Source: Bremerella volcania
GTDB taxonomy: Bacteria; Planctomycetota; Planctomycetia; Pirellulales; Pirellulaceae
Direction: 5' to 3'
Length of the DNA: 64,000 nt
Assembly (NCBI RefSeq): GCF_007748115.1
Contig: NZ_CP036289.1
Location: 1,736,001 to 1,800,000, forward strand
The first letter of the stretch is position 1, and the number at the start of each line of letters is the position of its first letter. The position numbers were made by a program, and so were the translations under genes. Under the pieces are notes generated by a model, which ran no database searches, was not told the DNA's origin, and saw only the letters and a list, made by a program, of their open reading frames with translations. Below are positions 8,869 through 15,359 of this stretch, one piece after another.

Positions 8869-8897
8869 TACGGTGAAGGCTGCTCTGGATTGAATAA

Positions 8898-8935
8898 AGC
8901 ACGTCTCGACCTACCATTGCGAGACGTGCTTTTTG
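8898..8935 (+). terminator. Bidirectional terminator between convergent genes
   Basis: A perfect 11-bp stem AGCACGTCTCG (8898-8908) / CGAGACGTGCT (8920-8930) is followed by a T-run on the plus strand and by TTTATTC on the minus strand. It lies between the converging genes ending at 8868 and 8957. Confidence 0.88.
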
Positions 8936-8956
8936 TTCTGGCTGGAGCACCGATTG

Positions 8957-9610
8957 TCATTTCTTAGTCAATGAGATGTCTAAGTAATCATCTTTATCTT
9001 TTTCTTTGATCAACGTATTGCCGAGTGATTCATCGGAAATGGTTAAGATCGCAGTCGTGGCAGTGAACCAGCCAGGGAATTCCTTCTGGATTGGAATAAG
9101 CTGCTGCAGGGGCTGGGATTGTTCTGCCCCAGGGACTCGAGCAATGGACCCCCAGAGGTTATTGCCCCTGTTTTTGGGGCCCCCATCGAATGGAAACGTC
9201 ACTCCATTAAGTGCTAAAGGAAGAGTAATATCTTCGATTGCCTTGGATATTGAACTTCGCAGTCCTGCAAGCCGATCGTCCTCAACCGCAAACTGGATCG
9301 TGGAACCATCCGTGAAATGTTTGAGTTCTGTGGGGCGGAAACGGAATTCTGGAAGATTCGCCAGTTTCTTCTCGATACCTCTGTTTCGCAGTTCATCAAG
9401 GACGAAACGGGTGGAATCCTGCATCGTTCCATGCGGGAAAAACACTCCGTCGATCTTCGCAAACGCATAAAGCGTTGCGTGCATACTCGCTTTGGGAATA
9501 CGAATGCGGTCGTTAGGAATTTGAGCGGTAGAACAATACTTCAAGAATGATTTCAGCGATTTGCCCTGCTGTTCTTCCCAGCGTAACGTTAAGGAAATAT
9601 ACCAAGCCAT
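8957..9610 (-). CDS. Hypothetical protein, possible degenerate 2H phosphoesterase fold
   Basis: A 217-aa soluble protein without a signal peptide. Residues 42-49 (SMHATLYAF) resemble the first HxT motif of 2H/LigT-like phosphoesterases. Near residue 150, WGSIARVP lies where the second HxTxxR motif would fall but lacks the His. If the fold assignment holds, one catalytic His is missing and the protein would be non-catalytic or a divergent member. It lies 101 bp downstream of, and in the same direction as, the signal-less ribonuclease gene at 9712-10047, so co-transcription is possible. The assignment is tentative. Confidence 0.7.
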   Translation of the reverse strand: MAWYISLTLRWEEQQGKSLKSFLKYCSTAQIPNDRIRIPKASMHATLYAFAKIDGVFFPHGTMQDSTRFVLDELRNRGIEKKLANLPEFRFRPTELKHFTDGSTIQFAVEDDRLAGLRSSISKAIEDITLPLALNGVTFPFDGGPKNRGNNLWGSIARVPGAEQSQPLQQLIPIQKEFPGWFTATTAILTISDESLGNTLIKEKDKDDYLDISLTKK

Positions 9611-9711
9611 AATTCTTCGGATGTGATCAATGGTTATTAGTTGGATGCTAGTGTAGGTAGCTCATACCATACGAGCGAATCTAACGACAAGCAACCAGCG
9701 AATCATTCATT

Positions 9712-10047
9712 TCAAACAACCCTCACGAAGCTCCCCTTCAAATAATGCTCGTCCGAAAAGTAAATCTCCCGGATCTGCCGCGTCGATTCGACGATCTCGG
9801 CGACCAGGCGGCGTTTGCCTCGGTCGACTCGGCCTCGGCCGACGTCTCCTTCGATGTAGACGCAGCCTTGGTCGAGTTTGGGTAGCGGTTGGCCGGTCGA
9901 GTTCTTCACGTCTTTGCGGTTGTTGAAGGTTTCTCCGCGACCGCTGCGGATCATGTTCTTCAGGACCACGATACCGGCCTGCACGTCGGCCGGTAGTTGG
10001 CTGCGATTGGCCACCGGAACTTGAGACTTCGCAAGCATTCCGCTCAT
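9712..10047 (-). CDS. Barnase/RNase Sa-like ribonuclease without signal peptide
   Basis: 111 aa. The core aligns by eye with the microbial guanyl-specific ribonuclease family (RNase Sa, barnase): LPADVQAGIVVLKNMI, then FNNRKDV, LPKLDQGCVYIEGDV, RGKRRLVAEI and YFSDEHYLKGSFVRV. Glu66 (YIEG), Arg79/Arg80 (KRRLV) and His101 (EHY) match the catalytic Glu, Arg and His of RNase Sa. Classical members are secreted; this one begins MSGMLAKSQVPVANRS, with no signal peptide. GAGGGAG precedes the ATG at 10047. No barstar gene adjoins it, but a barstar is encoded at 12065. It could be a contact-delivered or intracellular toxin, or a domesticated RNase. Confidence 0.8.
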   Translation of the reverse strand: MSGMLAKSQVPVANRSQLPADVQAGIVVLKNMIRSGRGETFNNRKDVKNSTGQPLPKLDQGCVYIEGDVGRGRVDRGKRRLVAEIVESTRQIREIYFSDEHYLKGSFVRVV

Positions 10048-10388
10048 CGTTCAATCTCCCTCACTTGAAAGATTCGTCGCGTACGCATTCGGCTGCGGAT
10101 GGGTAGCGGCAGATAAGAAGTGGTAGACGCCGGTTCTGTTCAAAGAGCTTCTGGCCATGGCAGGCCAGGCTATTTGCGACCGAGATCCGGAATATACCTT
10201 TGGGAGAAGCAACCGTCTAGCAATTGCAATTCTTACATGGACATTAGCCTGCCGTTAGGGAAGAGTTGCTGGCCCTGGATTGAGTTGCCTGGGGTGATCC
10301 GGTCTAATGGCGATAGAGGTTCTTTGGTAGTGAATTTGTCGGACACGGCTTTACCCCAGCCCGTGGTAGGCACAGAAGGCCAGCCAAA
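10048..10388. other. Gene-free stretch between divergent genes
   Basis: About 340 bp between the divergent genes at 10047 and 10389. Promoters for both must lie here, but I see no clear -35/-10 pair or operator. Confidence 0.5.
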
Positions 10389-10787
10389 ATGTCATTTGCT
10401 TTGGAGTTTCACGACAACGGCGTCTTTCTCGTCTTCGCCGACGTCGTGACCGATGAACAGCTACTTGAGTCGGATGAAGGCCTGTACAGGCACACCTATC
10501 CGGAAGGGTTGCAGTTTCAGCTGGTCGACTTGTCCGATGTCCGCGACTTCCAGGCCTCGCACAAGACGATGCGCTACCTGGGTGAGAAAGATCGCGAGTT
10601 CTCTCAAGCGAATGGGCGTCAACTGATTGTCGTCGTCGCACCAACGCACGGGCGAGCCAACAGCATCGTGTGGGAAGTGTGGGCTCAAGATACCAGCGCC
10701 GAAGATCCAGTCCTGCTCACCAAGATTGTCGACACTCACGACGAGGCATTCGCCTGGCTGAAAGAGAACGGGATCGAGATAACCTGA
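10389..10787 (+). CDS. SpoIIAA/STAS-like protein
   Basis: 132 aa, soluble. The pattern VFLVFADVVTDEQLLESDEG, QFQLVDLSDVRDFQAS and DEAFAWLKENGIEIT resembles the STAS/SpoIIAA-like family: an alternating alpha/beta fold with a central strand VDLSDV and a C-terminal helix. No phosphorylatable Ser in a recognisable SpoIIAA context can be named with confidence. It stands alone between the two ribonuclease genes; a link to either is not shown by the sequence. The Shine-Dalgarno is weak (AGAAGG at some distance). Confidence 0.75.
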   Translation: MSFALEFHDNGVFLVFADVVTDEQLLESDEGLYRHTYPEGLQFQLVDLSDVRDFQASHKTMRYLGEKDREFSQANGRQLIVVVAPTHGRANSIVWEVWAQDTSAEDPVLLTKIVDTHDEAFAWLKENGIEIT

Positions 10788-11120
10788 CATCGCCACGATC
10801 GGTTCGAGCGCTTTGTGGAGAGCACTCATGCCGGGAAAGTTTTCTCCAGTCGAAGCCATCCGAGCTTAGCCAAAAAATCCCAAGTAATCTAAGTGACCGC
10901 CAGGGATTCCAGGGACGCATCTTTTGGTCTTGTCACCGCGTCACTTTAACGCGCGATTCGGTACCCTATATTTTTCGCTCTCCGATTCGATGGTTGCCAG
11001 AATTCCACCTCAGAAGATTGAAAATGTTTTTCGAGTGCCTTTCCCGAAATATGGTACGCTGATTGCAGTTTGATTGGTCAGCCAGAAACGCACCCATCGC
11101 CCTTCTTGAATGCTTTCTCC
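10788..11120. other. Gene-free stretch
   Basis: About 330 bp. It contains an AT-rich segment (CCCTATATTTTTCG near 10962-10978) that could be a promoter for the gene at 11121. Nothing else is recognisable. Confidence 0.45.
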
Positions 11121-11417
11121 ATGAGTGAATCTCCCAGTAAGAAACGTGGCTGCCTGGCCATCTTTGGCCTGTTGATCTCGACCGCCTACCTGGCGAACCT
11201 TTCCGGTGGATTCATTGAAATCCCGGACAACATCCCCGGCATCGGTAACATCGACGAAGTCTTCTTCTCAGGCATCTTTTTCGCCTCGCTCGCGCAACTG
11301 GGAATCACGTTGCCATTCATGGATGGGAAGGGGAAGTCGATCCGAGAGAGCCGCAAGCAGCGCGAGTCGGAGGACGTGCTGGAAGGCAAAGTCGAACCCT
11401 CCGCTGGCGACGATTAA
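11121..11417 (+). CDS. Small membrane protein, DUF1232-like motif
   Basis: 98 aa. Two hydrophobic segments (CLAIFGLLISTAYLANLSGG and VFFSGIFFASLAQLGITLPF) flank IEIPDNIPGIGNIDE. That motif resembles the IPD-x-x-PG-x-G-x-x-D(D/E) signature of YkvA/DUF1232 membrane proteins. The C-terminus is charged and cytoplasmic-looking. I prefer the ATG at 11121 because the upstream in-frame residues are not conserved-looking. It precedes the barnase-like gene by about 90 bp in the same direction; a functional link is unproven. Confidence 0.65.
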   Translation: MSESPSKKRGCLAIFGLLISTAYLANLSGGFIEIPDNIPGIGNIDEVFFSGIFFASLAQLGITLPFMDGKGKSIRESRKQRESEDVLEGKVEPSAGDD

Positions 11418-11510
11418 CGCCTGATGGACTTGAGCCGAGCGGCCTCGGATGGTTTGATGTGAACGGAAACCCTAACCATGAAGCTTGCCCAACCCATGAA
11501 GGAATCCGGG

Positions 11511-12068
11511 ATGTCCCGTATGAAACTTCGGCTGATCGTATTCGGGATCATTTTGTTGATTTTTGGCGTCAACGCGCTGAGGGACCGGTTCGGCGGCGAC
11601 AAGAACCCGAGAGAGGACGCGCCTGTTGCCGATCCGCAGGGGGAAGTCGTCGACATCACGCCGAGCGCCGCGCCCTCGGCGAGATCATCGGAAACAACTT
11701 CGGACATCGCGACGTGGAATCGCGGCATTCTCAAAGGGGCCGAAGAGGTCGCGATCGTCGAGCATCTCATCGAGCATGGTACGCTTCCCGAGACGTTTGT
11801 GACCAAGAACGAGGCCCGCGATCTGGGTTGGGTGGCTTCCGAAGGGAACCTGCATGACGTAGCCCCCGGCAAGAGCATCGGTGGCGATCGGTTCATGAAC
11901 CGCGAGAAGGAACTGCCAGACGCCCCAGGCCGGCAGTACTTCGAGGCCGACTTGAATTACAAGGGAGGCTCGCGCGGTGCCGAGCGGCTAGTCTACTCCA
12001 GCGATGGATTGATCTTCGTTACCCGCGACCATTACCGCACCTTCCAAGAGGTTCAAACGAAGCCATGA
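11511..12068 (+). CDS. Membrane-anchored barnase-like ribonuclease
   Basis: 185 aa. Residues 5-22 form one hydrophobic anchor or signal segment (LRLIVFGIILLIFGV), followed by an acidic/Pro linker to residue ~75. Residues 76-182 are a close barnase homologue: TLPETFVTKNEARDLGWVAS, EGNLHDVAPGKSIGGDRF, NREKELP, FEADLNYKGG, ERLVYSSDGLIF, TRDHYRTF. The barnase residues Lys27, Arg59, Glu73, Arg83, Arg87 and His102 correspond to Lys99, Arg131, Glu145, Arg155, Arg159 and His174, so it should be an active guanyl-preferring RNase. AAGGAATCCGGG precedes the ATG at 11511; an ATG at 11478 is possible. It overlaps the barstar start by 4 nt. Confidence 0.93.
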   Translation: MSRMKLRLIVFGIILLIFGVNALRDRFGGDKNPREDAPVADPQGEVVDITPSAAPSARSSETTSDIATWNRGILKGAEEVAIVEHLIEHGTLPETFVTKNEARDLGWVASEGNLHDVAPGKSIGGDRFMNREKELPDAPGRQYFEADLNYKGGSRGAERLVYSSDGLIFVTRDHYRTFQEVQTKP

Positions 12069-12388
12069 GTGCGCCGGAACCGTTTCGAGTGGTCGTGCCA
12101 GCGAGTCTCGAGTCGATCGAAGAGATCTATGCGTTTCTCGCCGAGCGTCTTTCGTTTCCCGGTTACTTCGGCTTCAATCTCGATGCCCTGTACGACTGCG
12201 CGACCAGCGATATCTGCCAGCCTATTTTGCTGGTCTGGCCACGCAGTTGGGAGTGCGGCAACCCATACCTGTACTTAAGCGCGATGAAACTGCTGGGCGT
12301 TCTGATGGACGCCGCGGAGGAAAACCCCAACCTGAAGATCGAATTCGCGCCTGTTCCCTCTCCCTCGAAGGGAGAGGGAACAGGGTGA
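12065..12388 (+). CDS. Barstar-like ribonuclease inhibitor
   Basis: 107 aa. Residues 14-95 follow the barstar fold: SIEEIYAFLAERLSFPGYFG, FNLDALYDCATSD, QPILLVWPRSWE and NLKIEF. Asp40 and Asp44 match barstar Asp35 and Asp39, the acidic residues that block the barnase active site; Trp38 is replaced by Tyr43. The start overlaps the barnase-like stop in ATGA, so the two are translationally coupled, as expected for immunity to one's own RNase. Residues ~96-107 (PVPSPSKGEGTG) and the stop are encoded by a REP-like palindrome beginning at 12351, so the native C-terminus has been replaced or extended. Confidence 0.92.
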   Translation: MSAPEPFRVVVPASLESIEEIYAFLAERLSFPGYFGFNLDALYDCATSDICQPILLVWPRSWECGNPYLYLSAMKLLGVLMDAAEENPNLKIEFAPVPSPSKGEGTG

Positions 12389-12395
12389 GGGAAGA
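12351..12395 (+). repeat. REP-like palindrome, copy 1 (inside the 3' end of barstar)
   Basis: CTGTTCCCTCTCCCT and AGGGAGAGGGAACAG form a near-perfect stem around CGA, followed by the GGTGAGGG tail typical of the family in this window. It encodes the last ~12 residues and the stop of the barstar gene. Confidence 0.85.
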
Positions 12396-12439
12396 GGGTT
12401 TCCAATCACGGATTACGCGAATGAACACGGATGGCGTTG

Positions 12440-12493
12440 CCAAGAAAAGGCGAAAGGACGGAGGCTAAGTGTCGCCAAGCCGTCCGTCCTTTC
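12440..12493 (-). terminator. Terminator of rpoD
   Basis: GAAAGGACGG (12452-12461) pairs with CCGTCCTTTC (12484-12493), extended by GGC/GCC. On the minus strand it is followed by CCTTTTCTTGG. It lies 31 bp beyond the rpoD stop. Confidence 0.75.
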
Positions 12494-12523
12494 ACACACC
12501 CAAATTGGAGAGCGGTTACCTGC

Positions 12524-14056
12524 CTATGCGGTTTCGGCCGCATCGGCAGCGAGTAGGTCTTCGGCTCCTTCCAGGAAGCTGGCCAGCCCACGCGAACGGT
12601 ATGGCTGTTGCAGCTTGCGGACGGCCTTCGATTCGATTTGACGAACGCGTTCGCGAGTGACGCTGAAGATCTTGCCGACTTCTTCCAGCGTGTAGGCGTA
12701 ACCATCGGTCAGGCCGTAACGCAGGCGAATGATCTCACGTTCACGGTGGTTGAGGTGCTGCATCACTTCGCCCAGGCGTTCCTTGAGAGCTTGCTGGTGC
12801 GTTTCGTACAGCGGGTCGTCGTCGCGGTGATCTTCCAGAAACTCGCCGAAGAAGCTGTCGTCGTGGTCGCCAACCGGTTGATCGAGCGACAGGGGATTGC
12901 GGTTCATCTTGCAGATGACCTTGGCGTCGTCGATCGAGATGTCCATGCGCGAAGCGACTTCTTCCGGCGATGGCTCGCGGCCCAGTTCCTGAACCAGTTC
13001 GCGAGTGACCGCACGAACTTTACCCATGGTGTCGATCATGTGAACCGGAACGCGAATGGTGCGGCTTTGATCGGCGATGGCACGGGTGATGGCCTGGCGA
13101 ATCCACCACGTGGCGTAAGTGCTGAACTTGTAGCCGCGTTCGTGCTCGAACTTGTCGACCGCTCGCATCAGGCCCGTGTTGCCCTCTTGGATCAGGTCCA
13201 GAAAGCTCAGCCCGCGGTTGCGATACTTCTTGGCAATCGAAACCACCAGACGCAGGTTGCCGGCCGAAAGGCGACGCTTGGCGGCATCGTATTCTTCCTG
13301 GAACTCGGCAATCCTCTTCACACGGCGACGCAGCGTGGCTGGGCTTTCCAGGGTGACTCGCATCAGGCCGTGCAGTTCTCGCTGCATGTCTTCCAACGAC
13401 TGGCCATTGAGGTGGCCGCCGTACTCGCGAGCCAGTTCGATGTTTTCCAGTAAGGTGTCCATTCGCTGCGAGATCTCACGAAGCTTCGACAGCTGCGGCG
13501 TGACCTTATTGGTTCGCAGGTTCAACTCTTCGACCAGCTGAACGGCCTTGGCGCGGCGACGGGTCAAACGCTTCCAGGCAGCCTGGCGATCGGCCGGCTT
13601 GGCCTTCTTCGAGATGGCGACGCGGTAGTCGGCACTGTTGGCTTCGAGCATGCCTTGCAGGGTGATCAGGTTCGGCACGATCCGCTTCATGATCAGCTTC
13701 TTTTCCTTGGCGTTGGTCACCGAGACTTCCACGGTGCGATCCAAGCGGAGCTGGCCATCACGAACTTTGGAGAGAAGGTCGAACGCATGACGCAAGATCA
13801 GGTCGTTGGCGATGACCGCATGACGGAAGCGTCCTCGCCACTTGTCGATTTGAGTGGCGGCGTCGATTTCTTCAGGACGGGTCAGCATCGGAATCTCGCC
13901 CATCTGCATCAGGTACATGCGAACGGGGTCGTCGACCTGGCTGACTTCTTCCGACGAATCGTCGTCGTCCGAGCTGTCGTTCACGATCGAGAGGTTGTTG
14001 ATCGAGACCGAATCGAAATCATCGTCTTCTTGGAAAGCTTCGTGCGAGCGAGTCAT
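12524..14056 (-). CDS. rpoD: Primary sigma factor RpoD/SigA
   Basis: A 510-aa group-1-type sigma-70. An acidic N-terminal region (region 1.1-like, DDDDSSEE) is followed by region 1.2 ([17 protein letters not shown]) and a ~170-residue non-conserved insertion. Region 2 shows [40 protein letters not shown] and [16 protein letters not shown]. Region 3 follows ([15 protein letters not shown]), then region 4.2 with its helix-turn-helix ([20 protein letters not shown]). I chose the ATG at 14056 because GGAG lies 9 nt upstream; an ATG at 14071 is in frame. It is the housekeeping promoter-recognition subunit of RNA polymerase. A terminator lies at 12440-12493. Confidence 0.95.
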   Translation of the reverse strand: MTRSHEAFQEDDDFDSVSINNLSIVNDSSDDDDSSEEVSQVDDPVRMYLMQMGEIPMLTRPEEIDAATQIDKWRGRFRHAVIANDLILRHAFDLLSKVRDGQLRLDRTVEVSVTNAKEKKLIMKRIVPNLITLQGMLEANSADYRVAISKKAKPADRQAAWKRLTRRRAKAVQLVEELNLRTNKVTPQLSKLREISQRMDTLLENIELAREYGGHLNGQSLEDMQRELHGLMRVTLESPATLRRRVKRIAEFQEEYDAAKRRLSAGNLRLVVSIAKKYRNRGLSFLDLIQEGNTGLMRAVDKFEHERGYKFSTYATWWIRQAITRAIADQSRTIRVPVHMIDTMGKVRAVTRELVQELGREPSPEEVASRMDISIDDAKVICKMNRNPLSLDQPVGDHDDSFFGEFLEDHRDDDPLYETHQQALKERLGEVMQHLNHREREIIRLRYGLTDGYAYTLEEVGKIFSVTRERVRQIESKAVRKLQQPYRSRGLASFLEGAEDLLAADAAETA

Positions 14057-14551
14057 GGGTGCGTTCTCCATCGGTGGTTTTTTTTGCGACCGTGACAAGC
14101 ACGATCGGGCGACGCCACCGTTATTCGCAGCACCTATGCCGAAAGCAGAATCCCGCGCCAAGGCATTGCCCTAAGTTTATAATTGGTAGTTGTTTATGTC
14201 GTTCTTGGTTTGCGCAGGTGAGGATGCCGATGTTGTCGATATGCAACAAATGGGTCTCAAAATCTGTGGTGAAAACCCATCAACTCACCTGGGTTCGCTG
14301 CCTCCAACCAAGAATCTGGCTGGTGCTTTAGACGGGCAAAACCCGTAGTTCGTTCCCTTCGAAGGCCTGAATGCTCGATTCGAGCACCGCGTTTCCGGGG
14401 TTTGTGGCATTTTCGCAACATCATTCTTGTCCCCTCGCCCCCGCGGGGAGAGGGGACCGGAAACGTCCGTGTCCCCGATTGGGTGCGGAGTTGCTACGAT
14501 GGAGGACTCGTCCACTTCTCGACTCCTTTCCTGTGCGGTCTCGTGATTAAG
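14057..14551. other. Divergent intergenic region with a REP copy
   Basis: About 495 bp between rpoD and the enoyl-CoA hydratase gene. It holds REP copy 2 (14427-14460). Promoters for both genes must lie here, but none can be named with confidence. Confidence 0.5.
14427..14460. repeat. REP-like palindrome, copy 2
   Basis: TCCCCTCGCCCCC and GGGGAGAGGGGA form a stem with a CG-rich loop, in the same family as the copies at 12351, 22198, 23926, 24281, 25597, 26972, 34831 and 35129. Confidence 0.8.
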
Positions 14552-15337
14552 ATGTCTCAGCCCCCGATACTGGTCAAAGTTCATCAAAACCTCGGCACGA
14601 TCTCGATTCACCGAGAAGAGAAACGCAACGCGCTTACTCGCGCGATGGTCTTCGATTTGATCCAGGCGTTTCGCGATTTGCATGGCGAGCGGAAGGTACG
14701 AGCAGTCGTGCTGACCGGGGGCGGTTCGGCGTTTTGCTCGGGCTTGTGCCTGGAAGAGATGAACGCGATCGTGAAAGAAGACGACAACTTCGATCGCTGG
14801 CATCAAGACACCAGCAGCCTGGCCGAGCTGCTGCAACTGATGCTGCAGTTCCCCAAGCCGATCATTTCGGCGGTGAATGGACCGGCCATGGGTTTCGGGG
14901 CCGGCCTGGTCCTGGCCTCCGATATCGTCATCGCCGGCCCCGAAGCGACGCTCGGCTTTCCGGAACCCAAACGGGGCATCGTCAGCGGTCTCTGCACGCC
15001 GCTACTCCACTTTCGCACCGGTGGACGCCACGCGGCACGGCTGCTGCTGACAGGCGAAACCATCACCGCCGAGAGAGCCGTGCAAATCGGAGCTTACGAC
15101 GAGATCATTCCGACGAAGAATCTCTGGGCGTATGCCGCCGAACTGACCAAGCAGATCGCCCAGTCGGCACCGCAGGCCATTCAACTGACCAAGAAGCATC
15201 TGAACGAAACGGTGGGGGAACAGTTGGAGATGCTGATCTCGCTCGGCGCCGCGGCCAGCGCCACCAGCCGCACCACCGAAGCCGCCAAGGAAGGGCTCGC
15301 GGCGTTCGTCGAGAAGCGTGAGCCGGAGTGGAAGTAA
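14552..15337 (+). CDS. Enoyl-CoA hydratase/isomerase family protein
   Basis: A 261-aa crotonase-fold enzyme. GTISIHREEKRNALTRAMV and VRAVVLTGGGSAFCSGLCLE contribute the first oxyanion-hole residue region. PKPIISAVNGPAMGFGAGLV and ATLGFPEPKRGIVSG carry the central crotonase signature, with Glu/Pro near the active site. It ends with a C-terminal helical segment. It probably acts on an acyl-CoA in beta-oxidation or a related route; the exact substrate cannot be read. The ATG at 14552 starts right before the family-typical N-terminus; an in-frame extension to 14402 would be encoded partly by a REP copy and is unlikely. Confidence 0.9.
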   Translation: MSQPPILVKVHQNLGTISIHREEKRNALTRAMVFDLIQAFRDLHGERKVRAVVLTGGGSAFCSGLCLEEMNAIVKEDDNFDRWHQDTSSLAELLQLMLQFPKPIISAVNGPAMGFGAGLVLASDIVIAGPEATLGFPEPKRGIVSGLCTPLLHFRTGGRHAARLLLTGETITAERAVQIGAYDEIIPTKNLWAYAAELTKQIAQSAPQAIQLTKKHLNETVGEQLEMLISLGAAASATSRTTEAAKEGLAAFVEKREPEWK

Positions 15338-15359
15338 AGCAAACGGCTTCCGCGTGAAA

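Noticed and set aside
12351-12395. REP palindrome after barstar as a terminator
   Set aside because: It has a strong stem but no U-run, and the same sequence occurs in both orientations away from gene ends.
12608-13453. 281-aa plus-strand frame antisense to rpoD
   Set aside because: It mirrors rpoD codons, has no Shine-Dalgarno and no known protein pattern; long antisense frames are common in high G+C genes.
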